Source: CAMDPA01 sp965223035
GTDB taxonomy: Bacteria > Pseudomonadota > Alphaproteobacteria > Rhizobiales > Hyphomicrobiaceae
Reading direction: 5' to 3'
Length of the DNA: 64,000 nt
NCBI GenBank assembly: GCA_965223035.1
Contig: OZ244980.1
Span: 2,728,001 to 2,792,000 of the forward strand
Shown: piece by piece, positions 16,875 through 25,594 of the stretch
Layout: every line of letters begins with the position of its first letter
Numbering within the stretch: the stretch's first letter is position 1
The notes under the pieces: model-generated
Told to the model about the DNA's origin: nothing
The model's database searches: none
The model's input: only the letters and a program-made list of their open reading frames with translations
Translations under genes and position numbers: made by a program

Positions 16875-17780
16875 TCAGCACATCTGACAGCCCGACTTGC
16901 GGATGTCGGCAACCATGCCGCGAATCGCATCGGCCGGCAAATAGCCGACACTGACCTTGGAATCGATGATGAACGCCGGTGTCCCTTCCATGTTGAGCGC
17001 GCGGGCCACCTCGATGTTTTGACGGATTGCCGCGTCGAACGCCGGGTCCTGCATATCTTTCTTGAGCTGCTCAACGTCCAGACCGACTTGCTCGGCGATC
17101 TCGAACACGTTGGATGTGGTCACCCGTTGTTCGCGCATCAATGCGGTGTGATACGCCCAGTACTTATTCTGCCGCTGGGAGGCGAGCGCCGCCTTGGCTG
17201 CGAGCGTGGAGGCCTCCCCGAAGATCGGGAACTCCTTCATAATGATGCGCAGCTTGGGGTCGGCTTTCGACAGCTTGACGATGTCGTTCAGGGCGCGTTT
17301 GCACCAGCCGCAATTGTAGTCGAAAAACTCAACCACGGTGACATCGCCGCGGCCGTTGCCGAGTGCGTAATCGACCGTCTGATCAAAGATCTTCGCCTTG
17401 TTGGACGCAATCACGGCGGCCTGCTGCTTGGCCAACTCCTCGCGCTGGAGCTGTTCCAAGGCGCGGGTGACCTCCAGCATGATCCTGGGGTTTTTGATCA
17501 GATAGTCCTTGATGATCGCTTCGATGGCATCGACTTGTTTCGGTGTGAACGTGCCTTTTTCGCCCGCGGCCGCCAGTTTTATCGCGCCGGCTTGCGCCGC
17601 GCTGATTTCGCCCGTCGTCTCGGACGCGGAGGTCGTGGTGGCGGCCGGTGATTTGGCGACGCCCGCCGTGCTCGAGACGTTGATCAGCGAGGCAATGGCC
17701 AGCATGGCAAGGCTCGCCAACGCTGCGCCCCTCACGCTGGTCAGCACGCTGAGCGCCTTCGAGACGATGCCGTTGGTCAT
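16875..17780 (-). CDS. DsbA-family thiol-disulfide oxidoreductase (secreted or anchored)
   Basis: The 301-residue protein has an N-terminal hydrophobic stretch (AALASLAMLAIASLINVSS) that acts as a signal or anchor, a low-complexity Thr/Ala/Ser linker, an N-terminal helical region (FTPKQVDAIEAIIKDYLIKNP) and a thioredoxin-fold DsbA domain. The active site is CGWC (Cys157-Cys160) after VTVVEFFDYN, and the cis-proline loop is GTPAF. The FFDYNCGWCK pattern matches the ScsC/Com1-like group of DsbA proteins, which can act as isomerases or reductases rather than as the main oxidase. Cys297 and Cys301 at the very C-terminus (SGCQMC) are an unusual extra pair. The M48 protease gene is directly upstream. 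Confidence 0.85.
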   Translation of the reverse strand: MTNGIVSKALSVLTSVRGAALASLAMLAIASLINVSSTAGVAKSPAATTTSASETTGEISAAQAGAIKLAAAGEKGTFTPKQVDAIEAIIKDYLIKNPRIMLEVTRALEQLQREELAKQQAAVIASNKAKIFDQTVDYALGNGRGDVTVVEFFDYNCGWCKRALNDIVKLSKADPKLRIIMKEFPIFGEASTLAAKAALASQRQNKYWAYHTALMREQRVTTSNVFEIAEQVGLDVEQLKKDMQDPAFDAAIRQNIEVARALNMEGTPAFIIDSKVSVGYLPADAIRGMVADIRKSGCQMC

Positions 17781-17838
17781 GATGTTGGGCTCCCAATAGG
17801 ACGTTGCGCTGGACGCGCCGATATGGATGCAGGTCTTG

Positions 17839-19188
17839 TTAGTTGGGTCGCGGCGCCAACTGGATGATGTCATCAGACTTCAGCCAGGCTCGGCTACCGC
17901 GTTTCAGCCCGCGCTTGGCGCGCTTGGCGAAGATCACCGCCTGTCGAATGTTGCCGCGCGCCAAATGGTACCGCGCCATCGCCAGATCGGCGTCCGGGGT
18001 CCGGCCGATGGCGGCGTAGGCTTGCGCCATGATCGGGTAGGCGCCGATGTTTTCGGGCTGCGTTGCGACAGAGACTTCAAGATAACGGATCGCCTCCTTG
18101 TAGCGGGCGCGATCGCCTGTGCGCACGATCGCTCGTCCGAGCTCCAACCGAATGAGGTGCGATCGATTGCGGGTCAGCTTCAGCGCTTGCCGCAGTGGCG
18201 GTAACGCTTTTTCAAACCGGCCCGCCCGGGTGTAGACGTGACCCTTGAGTTCCCAGAAGTACGGGTTTTTGGGGCTGCGCTTGATCAAAGCGTCAATCGC
18301 ACCAACGTTGCGCGCGCACTTGCCGGAACAGTTGAGCGCGATGGCGCGCGCATACAAGGCTGGCAGCGACTGGTCGTGGGCCGGATACAGCCGCAACGCA
18401 TCCTGGGCCGGCATGGTAAAGCCGCGCAGCTTGGCGCGCACCAGATCGTGGCGCAGCTGCAAGGACGGCGGATCCTGGCGGCTGTAGTAGGGACTGCGCT
18501 GGACGGCATTGCGCAAGCGGGCGATGCGGGTGCGCTCGGTCGGATGGCTCAGCAGGTACGGATTGATGCCGAAGGCGCGATTGTCGAGAGCCATGCGTTC
18601 GAACGTTTCAAGCATGCCTCGGCCGGATTGGCCGGTGGCGGTCAAGAATCGCAGTCCGGCCTGGTCGGCTGCCGCTTCGTGTTGGCGGCGGCGGGACAGA
18701 AACGTTTTGATCCACGGGTCGTCGCCGGCCATGACGGCGGCGCTGTTTCGGGACAGCACGGCCGCAGCTATACCGACAATACGAGATAGAATCATCCCGG
18801 TCTGCAGGCGCTGCATCTCGCTGCGCAACGCGGCTATGTGCGCGCCGTCGATGTGGCCGACCTCGTGGGCGATCACGCCGATCACTTGGTTGGGCCGGTC
18901 CGACTTCATCAACACGCCGGTGTGGATGAACACGTTGTTGCCGTCGAGGACAAAGGCGTTAAAGCTGGGATCATTGACGATCCGCATCTGAACCTTGCCT
19001 TTCGCCTGGCCCGACGCCTTGAGGATCGGCCGGGAATAATCTCTCAGCAGGTCTTCGATCTCGTCGTCATTGATCAAACTGAGGGCCTTGAGTGGTGGGG
19101 CGGCCACGCTCGAACCCAGCAATGCTAGACCTGCCATCAGCGCTGCGCTGAGCGCGCCACGGTAGAAAGTAAGGCCATGGACGGTCAT
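17839..19188 (-). CDS. Secreted M48 zinc metalloprotease with C-terminal TPR (BepA-like)
   Basis: The 449-residue protein has a signal peptide (ALSAALMAGLALLGSSVAA), an M48 peptidase domain with the zinc motif HEVGH (His108, Glu109, His112) and a downstream AADQAG segment giving the third ligand, and a C-terminal half of tetratricopeptide helices (RAGRFEKALPPLRQALKL, ARGNIRQAVIFAKRAKRG). This matches BepA/YfgC, which degrades misassembled outer-membrane proteins in the periplasm. Adjacency to a DsbA-like oxidoreductase fits joint quality control of envelope proteins. ATG 19188 gives a proper signal peptide; the open frame extends 41 codons upstream without support. Confidence 0.88.
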   Translation of the reverse strand: MTVHGLTFYRGALSAALMAGLALLGSSVAAPPLKALSLINDDEIEDLLRDYSRPILKASGQAKGKVQMRIVNDPSFNAFVLDGNNVFIHTGVLMKSDRPNQVIGVIAHEVGHIDGAHIAALRSEMQRLQTGMILSRIVGIAAAVLSRNSAAVMAGDDPWIKTFLSRRRQHEAAADQAGLRFLTATGQSGRGMLETFERMALDNRAFGINPYLLSHPTERTRIARLRNAVQRSPYYSRQDPPSLQLRHDLVRAKLRGFTMPAQDALRLYPAHDQSLPALYARAIALNCSGKCARNVGAIDALIKRSPKNPYFWELKGHVYTRAGRFEKALPPLRQALKLTRNRSHLIRLELGRAIVRTGDRARYKEAIRYLEVSVATQPENIGAYPIMAQAYAAIGRTPDADLAMARYHLARGNIRQAVIFAKRAKRGLKRGSRAWLKSDDIIQLAPRPN

Positions 19189-19346
19189 TTTGTGCTGCCT
19201 GCCACCGTTCACGATAGAATAGAATCGCCAGCCGATTGGTGCCGACCACTGCGTAGTTATGTTGGCAATTGCGGTCAATGCAAGGCTATGTGATGGATAA
19301 ACGGATACCACTGTCGGCCAGGCCTGATGTGCACCCGGGATTCCAG

Positions 19347-20555
19347 ATGAGCAGTCAGAACGACGAGATCACGCCCGGCCGGCTGCTGCGTCCGCCCGCA
19401 CACCGAAGCCAGGTGCCGCCGTTCATCGTGATGGATGTGATCAGTGCGGCCGCGCGTCGGGAGGCGTCCGGCGCGCGCGTTATCCACATGGAAGTGGGCC
19501 AACCCGGCACACCGGCCCCGGCGGCCGCGCGCGAGGCGGTCAAGCGGCTGATTGATGAGGACAAGCTGGGCTATACGGAGGGGCTGGGCATTCCGGCGCT
19601 GCGCGAGCGGATCGCGCGCCATTATCAGGAACGCTACAACGTGCAAGTGCCGGCCCGGCGCGTCATTGTCACGACCGGTTCGACTGGCGGCTTTATTCTG
19701 GCTTTCCTAGCGCTGTTCGATGCCGGCGAACAGGTGATGCTGCCGTCGCCCGGTTACCCGTGCTACCGCCATATCCTGTCGGCCCTCGACGTGGGTTCGC
19801 TGCTTATTGAGACCGGTCCGCAGTCGCGCTGGATGCCGACGCCGGAGGACGTCGGCCGATTGGCCGATCAAAACCAGCGGTGCGCGGGCTTGCTGGTCGC
19901 CAGTCCCTCCAATCCAACCGGAGCTATGCTAGCGCAACAGCGGTTGGCGGCGTTGATCAAGGCGTGCCGGGCGCGGCGCTTATGGTTCATCTCCGATGAG
20001 ATCTACCATGGCCTGACCTATGAGCAGCCGGCGGAGACCGCGCTCAACATCTGCGACGACGTGGTCGTGATCAACAGCTTTTCCAAATACTGCTCGATGA
20101 CTGGCTGGCGGATCGGCTGGATGGTGGTTCCCGACGGTCTGGAGCGCACCGTCGAGCGGCTGGCTCAGAATCTGTTTATTTCGCCGCCGGCGGTCTCCCA
20201 GGTGGCGGCCCTGGCCGCCTTCGATGCGGCCGATGAGCTGGAGGCCAATCGCCTGGTCTATGCCGCCAACCGGGAGTTACTGTTGCGCGAGTTGCCCAAG
20301 GCCGGTCTCGCCGAGATCGTGCCGGCCGATGGCGCGTTCTACCTCTGGGTCGATGTGTCGGCCTACACCGATGACAGCGTCAGTTTCGCCCGCGCCATGC
20401 TGGAGGAGACCGGGATTGCGACCACGCCGGGCGTCGATTTCGATGAGGCCCGCGGCCATCATTACCTTCGCTTCTCCTATTCCGGTCCGACCGCGGACAT
20501 GGCGGAGGCTGTGGACAGGCTCAAGCTGTGGGACCGTCTGCGGCGAGCGCGGTGA
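19347..20555 (+). CDS. Class I/II pyridoxal-phosphate aminotransferase
   Basis: This 402-residue enzyme has fold-type I aminotransferase features: HMEVGQPGTPAP, the substrate loop KLGYTEGLGIPALRERIA, GSTGGFILAF, SPSNPTGA, the Asp-Tyr pair in FISDEIYHGLTY, and the PLP lysine in NSFSKYCSMTGWRIGW. The C-terminal Arg that binds the substrate carboxylate is in YLRFSYS. The amino-acid substrate cannot be told from sequence. Starts at 19269 and 19293 are also open; 19347 gives the usual family length. It converges on the PRMT-like gene with an 18-base gap. Confidence 0.85.
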   Translation: MSSQNDEITPGRLLRPPAHRSQVPPFIVMDVISAAARREASGARVIHMEVGQPGTPAPAAAREAVKRLIDEDKLGYTEGLGIPALRERIARHYQERYNVQVPARRVIVTTGSTGGFILAFLALFDAGEQVMLPSPGYPCYRHILSALDVGSLLIETGPQSRWMPTPEDVGRLADQNQRCAGLLVASPSNPTGAMLAQQRLAALIKACRARRLWFISDEIYHGLTYEQPAETALNICDDVVVINSFSKYCSMTGWRIGWMVVPDGLERTVERLAQNLFISPPAVSQVAALAAFDAADELEANRLVYAANRELLLRELPKAGLAEIVPADGAFYLWVDVSAYTDDSVSFARAMLEETGIATTPGVDFDEARGHHYLRFSYSGPTADMAEAVDRLKLWDRLRRAR

Positions 20556-20563
20556 GATACCGG

Positions 20564-20584
20564 CGGAGATGATCTAAGGCAGAT
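20564..20584. repeat. Fragment of the interspersed repeat
   Basis: GAGATGATCTAAGGCAG resembles joined ends of modules B (GATGATCTAG) and A (AAGGCAG). It lies in the 18-base gap between convergent genes and contains the TAG stop codon (minus strand, 20574-20576) of the PRMT-like gene. Confidence 0.5.
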
Positions 20585-21512
20585 AGCCGCGCTCTAAGTC
20601 GAGCGCTTGACGGGCCAGCCGCCGGCCGCCGGCATCGTTATGGGTGGCCACCCACGCCAAGGTCGTACCAGTGCTACGCGTGGTGCGCGAGCGGATCGCG
20701 ATGGTCACTTGCTGTCCCGGCTTGCCCTCGATCGGCGTCAGCAGGGGAAGGTAGAGCTGCTCCCAGTGGGTGGGCGGTGCGTTCGGCGCGGTCGATAGAA
20801 TAACGCCGTTCACCAACCCGGCCGTCCACCAAATGGCAAATCCGAAGATGGTGGTATCAGCCGTCAACGCGAAGCGTGCTTCGCCCTTGCGCGCGGCGGC
20901 GGGGTCTTGCAGCAGATCGAAGCCGTCCCACCGCACCGCGCCAGTGCCCTGGTCCAGCAGGTCATCGGCGGTCAAACGGCGCACATAAATGTTGTTCAGG
21001 CCCATTGTGCGCGCGGCATCGAAGTTCAGCCCATAGCCCACCCGATCCCAGCTCGTGAGCTCATGGTGAAGTCTGGCGACGGTGACGGGGGCCACGAATT
21101 GATCGATGTGGCGCGGGATAAGGACGCCGCCGGGTTTGAGGTGACGCCGTTTCGCGTCGCGCGCGGTGGCGAGCAGATCCTCCTCAAGCGGATAGTTACC
21201 GAGCGTTTCGGTGACCACGATGTCCACCCGCGGCGGATCCACCATGTCCAGCGAGTGGCACGCCATCAGCACGCAATTGCGCGCCTTGTTCTGCCGCAGG
21301 ATCTGTTCGGCGACGCCGCCGATCGCCTCGCTTTCGTACAGGAACACCTGCTTGGCCCCGAGCTGCATGGCCATCAGCCCCAGCAGGCCGGTACCGGCGC
21401 CGATGTCGGCCACGCTGGTTTCGCCGGCGATGATCACCGCCTGCAGTGCCCGAAACAAGGCGGCGTTGCGAACCTGGTCGGCGAGCAGCTTGCGATGGTA
21501 TTCGATGCGCAC
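20574..21512 (-). CDS. Class I SAM methyltransferase resembling protein arginine methyltransferases
   Basis: The 312-residue protein shows, in order, the hallmarks of PRMT enzymes: an N-terminal HRKLLADQVR (residues 6-15, like H..ML.D..R), the SAM motif VADIGAGTGLLGLMAMQLGA (34-53) with the acidic Glu60 closing the next strand, a double-E-like loop TETLGNYPLEED with Glu102 and Glu111 nine residues apart, and a THW loop (248-250) in a beta-barrel-like C-terminal half containing GFAIWWTAGL. Most bacterial proteins annotated as generic methyltransferases lack the THW loop. The target (protein arginine or another guanidine or amine) is inferred, not shown. It lies 3 bases after the TrmH-family gene, in one likely operon with two RNA methyltransferases. 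Confidence 0.75.
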   Translation of the reverse strand: MRIEYHRKLLADQVRNAALFRALQAVIIAGETSVADIGAGTGLLGLMAMQLGAKQVFLYESEAIGGVAEQILRQNKARNCVLMACHSLDMVDPPRVDIVVTETLGNYPLEEDLLATARDAKRRHLKPGGVLIPRHIDQFVAPVTVARLHHELTSWDRVGYGLNFDAARTMGLNNIYVRRLTADDLLDQGTGAVRWDGFDLLQDPAAARKGEARFALTADTTIFGFAIWWTAGLVNGVILSTAPNAPPTHWEQLYLPLLTPIEGKPGQQVTIAIRSRTTRSTGTTLAWVATHNDAGGRRLARQALDLERGYLP

Positions 21513-21515
21513 CGA

Positions 21516-22334
21516 TCAAAGCCTCAGGTGCTGGCCACGCAGCTGATAGAGCGTCAGCGCCGTGGCGACTGCCAAGTTCAACGAGTCGAGCCGACCGGCC
21601 ATCGGGATCACCACCAAGCGAGCGCAGGCCTCCCGGAGCCGGGCGCTGAGGCCGGGCCCCTCACGGCCCATGACCAGCAACACCGGCTCCCGCCAGCGTG
21701 CGGTCCGAAAATCCTCGCGCGCGGCGAGATCGGTGCCGACCGTATCACCCGGCCAGTCGGCGGCCCAGTCCAGGAACGCCTGCAGCCCGGTTCTGACCAT
21801 GGGGACCGCAAAGATCGATCCCATGGTGGCGCGCACACCTTCGCGGGAATAGGGGTCGCAGCAGTTGCCGATCAAGATCACGCCTTTTGCGCCGACGGCA
21901 TCGACGGTCCGGATGATGGTGCCGAGATTGCCTGGATCGCGCACCTCCTCGAGGGCCAGCCATACATCCTGCGGGCCCAGCGCGGCGCAATCCGGTAGCT
22001 CGCTCCAGCGCTGCCGGAACACGCCCATGATCGTCTGCGGATTATCCTTGGCCGCAAGCTTGGCCAGCACACCCTGATTGACGTTGAGCAGGCGCGCGCG
22101 CGCGCTGCAGGCCCAATCGACAAGGCCCTGGTTGGTCACGTGCGCGCCGGACGGATCGGCCAGCGTGACCAGCATGTCGGGCGCAAATCCGTTGTCGCGG
22201 GCGGTGAGCAGCAGCGCGGCACCTTCAGCCACGAACAATCCGGTCTCCCGTCGCGCCTTGCGCATGTCCAGCGAGCGGATCAGTTTGATCCGATCGTTCT
22301 GCAGACTGGTGATGACGGGTGGCGCACCGGTCAT
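21516..22334 (-). CDS. TrmH-family (SPOUT) RNA 2'-O-methyltransferase
   Basis: The 272-residue protein has a substrate-binding N-terminal domain (ITSLQNDRIKLIRSLDMRKARRETGLFVAEG) and a C-terminal SPOUT knot domain with the three motifs EEVRDPGNLGTIIRT, LVMGREGPGLS and IPMAGRLDSLNLAVATAL. These bind SAM and catalyse ribose methylation of rRNA or tRNA; the exact nucleotide is not predictable. It sits between the PRMT-like gene and another RNA methyltransferase, all leftward with gaps of 3 and 27 bases. Confidence 0.92.
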   Translation of the reverse strand: MTGAPPVITSLQNDRIKLIRSLDMRKARRETGLFVAEGAALLLTARDNGFAPDMLVTLADPSGAHVTNQGLVDWACSARARLLNVNQGVLAKLAAKDNPQTIMGVFRQRWSELPDCAALGPQDVWLALEEVRDPGNLGTIIRTVDAVGAKGVILIGNCCDPYSREGVRATMGSIFAVPMVRTGLQAFLDWAADWPGDTVGTDLAAREDFRTARWREPVLLVMGREGPGLSARLREACARLVVIPMAGRLDSLNLAVATALTLYQLRGQHLRL

Positions 22335-22361
22335 CGCTTCACGCCGCTGTCCGCAGCCGGC

Positions 22362-23261
22362 TCATGGCGCCGACCAACGTGTAAAGATCGAGGTGCCAAG
22401 CAGCCGCTGCCGGCTGTGTTCGATGAGCGCCAGCTCGCCGGATTCCACGGTGCCGGCGCGCTCCGCAAAGGTCTCGCGCATCAATCCGTCCAGCGTCAGG
22501 GCCGACGCCCGGATCGCATAGGCGGTCAAGATTACGTGCGCGTTCGAAGCGGTCACCAGTTTCGCGCAATCGGCAAGCAGCGCCGGCAAATGGGTGAACA
22601 AGTCCCACACCTCCCCTTCCGGACCGCGTCCGAATTTTGGCGGATCGATCAGAATCACGTGATAGCTGCGCCCCCGTCGTACCTCGCGCGCGACAAATTT
22701 GCGCGCATCCTCACAGATCCAACGGATCGGCTTATCGCCCAGGCCAGCGGCCGCTTGGTTGTCCCGCGCCCAGCTGATCGCTTTTTTCGAAGCATCGACA
22801 TGCACGACCTGCGCCCCGGCGCGGGCCGCCAGCAGCGAGGCGGCGCCCGTATAGCCAAACAAGTTGAGAACGACGGGGGGAGGGCCGGTCGTTGCGGCCA
22901 AGCGGTCAAGCATCCACTGCCAGTGCGGCAGCTGCTCGGGAAACACGCCTACGTGCCATAACCCACTGCATTTGCAAATTATTTTTATTTCGCCGACGTC
23001 GATCGGCCAAGCTGGCGGAAGATCGCGATTAAGCCGCCAGCGCCCCTTATCCTGATCCTCGCCGGCAGCGGAGAAAATCGCATCAGCCTGCGACCAGCGA
23101 CGCTGGTCGAGGGCCGGCCGCCACATCGCCTGCGGCTCGGGTCGATCGATCATGACATCGCCAAATCGCTCCAGTTTGCGACCGCCACCGCAATCCAGCA
23201 GGCGGTAGCCGGCCGGGCCAGTCGTCGTCAGCAGCATCAGGCGATGGTCGGTCGTTGTCAT
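22362..23261 (-). CDS. Class I SAM-dependent rRNA methyltransferase (RlmI-like)
   Basis: This 299-residue protein has a beta-rich N-terminal part (LLDCGGGRKLERFGDVMIDRPEPQAMW) and a Rossmann methyltransferase domain: LNLFGYTGAASLLAARAGA (SAM motif), VVHVDASKKAISWARDN, and catalytic ILIDPPKFGRG. The DPPKFGRG motif is characteristic of 23S rRNA cytosine/guanine methyltransferases related to RlmI/RlmK. It begins the three-gene methyltransferase run. An AT-rich patch near 22973-22992 lies inside the coding region (encoding EIKIICKC) and does not interrupt the frame. Confidence 0.85.
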   Translation of the reverse strand: MTTTDHRLMLLTTTGPAGYRLLDCGGGRKLERFGDVMIDRPEPQAMWRPALDQRRWSQADAIFSAAGEDQDKGRWRLNRDLPPAWPIDVGEIKIICKCSGLWHVGVFPEQLPHWQWMLDRLAATTGPPPVVLNLFGYTGAASLLAARAGAQVVHVDASKKAISWARDNQAAAGLGDKPIRWICEDARKFVAREVRRGRSYHVILIDPPKFGRGPEGEVWDLFTHLPALLADCAKLVTASNAHVILTAYAIRASALTLDGLMRETFAERAGTVESGELALIEHSRQRLLGTSIFTRWSAP

Positions 23262-23341
23262 TGGCGACGGATCACAGCGTGCTTAATGTCAGTGTCCTCC
23301 GTGGATCTGCTGGTTGCGCCGCAGCGACCCCGATCGGTGGC

Positions 23342-23914
23342 TTAATCGCGGTCTCGCTCATCGGCTGCACCGGCGGCCGCACCTGACCGCGGCCCTGGCT
23401 CGGCCGTGGCGTCGCCGGCAGTCTCATCTTGCAGTTGCTGCTCCAGAACGTCGAGATTGCTATAGGCGATAACGAGCTGGGCTTTGATGCGGGCGATCTC
23501 CGCGGCACTGAGACCGGCAACGGCGATGCGTTCGCAGCGGATCGCGATCGGGATCAAGTGGGCCACCAGCTCGCGGCCGCGCGGCGTCAAGCGGATCTCG
23601 ACGATGCGTCCGTTGGCTTTGGGCCGCTGCCGGGTCACCAGACCGGTGCGGCTCAGCGTGCCGACCAGGCGCGATAAGGTGGACAGTTCGATGGTGGTGA
23701 TTTCGCTCAGCCGGCCGAGCCGCTGCGCGTCTTCTTCGACCAATGCCGCCAGTACCCGATACATGGAGACGTCGACGCCGTAACCGGCGGCCGCTTGATC
23801 GAACAGCTCGCCGATACGCAACCCGACCCGCCGCACCAAGTAGGGGAACGACGTGGTCAGGCGGTAGCCTAGGGAATCCTGTTGAGGCGGCGGCTCGGGC
23901 GTGGAACGTTGCAT
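23342..23914 (-). CDS. MarR-family transcriptional regulator
   Basis: The 190-residue protein has the MarR winged helix: RVGLRIGELFDQAAAGYGVDVSMYRVLAAL, recognition region LSEITTIELSTLSRLVGTLSRTGLV, and the wing KANGRIVEIRLTPRGREL. The C-terminal 30 residues are disordered and acidic. MarR dimers usually repress neighbouring genes and respond to small aromatic ligands. It is divergent from the flavin monooxygenase gene at 24035, with a palindromic site in the spacer, so regulation of that gene and itself is the likely role. Confidence 0.9.
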   Translation of the reverse strand: MQRSTPEPPPQQDSLGYRLTTSFPYLVRRVGLRIGELFDQAAAGYGVDVSMYRVLAALVEEDAQRLGRLSEITTIELSTLSRLVGTLSRTGLVTRQRPKANGRIVEIRLTPRGRELVAHLIPIAIRCERIAVAGLSAAEIARIKAQLVIAYSNLDVLEQQLQDETAGDATAEPGPRSGAAAGAADERDRD

Positions 23915-23941
23915 GGCTTCAGAGCTAGATCAGTTCTGTGC

Positions 23942-23968
23942 CATTTGCAACTTTTGCATTTACAAATG
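23942..23968. promoter_or_regulatory. Palindromic candidate operator in the MarR/LLM divergent spacer
   Basis: CATTTG (23942-23947) and its inverse CAAATG (23963-23968) flank 15 bases, and the centre contains TTGCAA and repeated TTTGCA. The tract is AT-rich in a GC-rich surrounding. Position between the divergent marR-type gene and the monooxygenase gene makes it a probable regulator binding site or promoter; binding is inferred. Confidence 0.5.
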
Positions 23969-24034
23969 TTATCGCGGCTGTTAGCCAGGTGTGACCATGC
24001 AAAGGGCTGAGCGCCCGAGCCTAGGAGGACGCCC

Positions 24035-25102
24035 ATGGAATTCGGCTATTTCACGCTGAGCGACAATCAGTATCCCGAGCTGGGCCGGGCGGCTGAGCAA
24101 TTCATCGTCGAGATCCGCGAACAAGCCATCTACGCCGACCGGATTGGGCTGCACTCCGCCTGGATCGGCGAGCATCATTTCGACTCGCTGGGCGTCAACT
24201 CGTGCCCACATATGCTGCTGGCCAGCATCGTGCCCGTCACCAGCCGCATTCGGCTTGCACCGGCCGTCTCGGTGCTTCCGCTGCACCATCCGTTGCGGGT
24301 CGCCGAGGAGTGGGCGACGCTCGATCTGATCTCCGGCGGCCGGGTCGACTTTGCCGTCGGCCGTGGCTACGACCGGCGTGAGTACTTGCCGTTCGGCGCC
24401 GACTACATGTCGTCCCTGGAGTTGTTGGACGAGGGCGTCGAGGTGGTCCAGAAGGCGTGGACCTCGCCTGGCGCTTGGTCGCACAAGGGTCGGTTTTTCG
24501 ACATTCCCGAGATGATCATGACCCCCCGGCCCGTGCAGAAGCCGGTGCCGATCTACATGGCCTGCTTCTCCGCGGCGAGCATGGAGATCGCGGCCCGGCG
24601 TGGCCTAGACATCATCTTTGCCCCGTTCGCTGCGGTGATGACCTTCGGCGGGCTGGACAAGGCGGTGCAGGCCTATCGCGACACCTGCGCCAAATACGGC
24701 ACCAAACCCGGGCGCGCCATGTGCAGCTACTTTATCCATATCGCTGAGACGCCGGCGGAGGACGATTACGGCCGCGACGCGCAGATGCGCTATTTCGAGA
24801 ATGCCGTGATCCCGGCCATCACCCAGACACCTGGCAAGACGCCGCCGACGATGCTGTACTTCAACAAGATCGTCGACACCCTGAAAGGGATGCGCAAGGA
24901 GGATTTGACCGATAAGTCGATCTTGCTTGGTCCGCCGGCCCAGATCGTCGACACGCTGAAGCAGGTGGAAGCGGCCGGCATCGAGGAGGTGATCCTCTAC
25001 TTCAATGTTGGCGGCAAACCACACGCCATGGTGTTGGAGCAGATGGATAAGTTCATGGCGACGATCGCGCCGGCGTTCGGCAAGCAGCATTTGGCCGCAT
25101 AG
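24035..25102 (+). CDS. Luciferase-like (LLM) flavin-dependent oxidoreductase
   Basis: This 355-residue protein is a bacterial-luciferase-fold monooxygenase using reduced flavin: it starts MEFGYFTLSDNQYP, contains SAWIGEHHF, LAPAVSVLPLHHPLRVAEEWATLDLISGG and VDFAVGRGYDRREY, and later KPVPIYMACFSAASMEIAARRG. Such enzymes oxidise aldehydes, sulfonates, cyclic ketones or xenobiotics; the substrate is unknown. ATG 24035 follows an AGGAGGA site. A related gene lies at 59182. No flavin reductase partner is in the window. Confidence 0.88.
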   Translation: MEFGYFTLSDNQYPELGRAAEQFIVEIREQAIYADRIGLHSAWIGEHHFDSLGVNSCPHMLLASIVPVTSRIRLAPAVSVLPLHHPLRVAEEWATLDLISGGRVDFAVGRGYDRREYLPFGADYMSSLELLDEGVEVVQKAWTSPGAWSHKGRFFDIPEMIMTPRPVQKPVPIYMACFSAASMEIAARRGLDIIFAPFAAVMTFGGLDKAVQAYRDTCAKYGTKPGRAMCSYFIHIAETPAEDDYGRDAQMRYFENAVIPAITQTPGKTPPTMLYFNKIVDTLKGMRKEDLTDKSILLGPPAQIVDTLKQVEAAGIEEVILYFNVGGKPHAMVLEQMDKFMATIAPAFGKQHLAA

Positions 25103-25594
25103 CACTGCTGCATGCGGCAAGCGCTGTCGAAGCTCGGCGATGGCCGCCTTGGGTGGAATGGCCGCGCCGACGCGCTTGCCCGCTCGGCCACCGATTGGCA
25201 CGGTGTTGTCGGTGGCCGGATCAGCAAGGAAACCTGCGTTTGATCGGGACCGTTCCGCTTCGGATCAAAAACAGGTTGCTTTAGATGCCGTTCAGCCAGG
25301 CGGCTGTCTGCCAGTGCCGTGGCGCAAGCGTTCAGGCGTTACAATGGGTCGGGCGTCGCAATGGGTCGGGCGTTGCAAGGGGGCAGATGAGTAGGCCGTC
25401 GGCCCGGATCGTCGCGGCTTTGACGCCGGTGGCCGGGAGCTGGCAAGCGGCGGCATGGTGGTGGTGCCGGACGTCAAGCGCGACGATCCGGGGTTCACGG
25501 TCGGTTCATCCCATGGCAGATAACTTCCAGCGCCCTGACAAGGGCGTAATCGTGCTCATAGATGGGTCAAATCGTTCCGTGGTGGGAGTTGAGC
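25103..25594. other. 492-base intergenic region with one repeat and a short tandem duplication
   Basis: No gene is convincing. It contains a module A copy at 25226-25284, and a 15-base unit CAATGGGTCGGGCGT occurring twice at 25342-25356 and 25359-25373. The rest shows nothing recognisable. Confidence 0.45.
25226..25284. repeat. Interspersed repeat, module A copy
   Basis: An imperfect palindrome from AACCTGCGTTTGATCGGGAC to CAAAAACAGGTTGCTTTAG, in the spacer after the LLM gene. The half-arms are related to CCTGCCTTTAATCGG and its inverse but have diverged. Confidence 0.75.

Noticed and set aside
16359..17651. Plus-strand frame of 430 codons
   Set aside because: It lies antisense to aroQ and the DsbA-like gene, which have clear motifs; the plus-strand peptide has no family features.
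22973..22992. AT-rich patch as a promoter
   Set aside because: It lies inside the RlmI-like coding sequence and keeps the frame intact.
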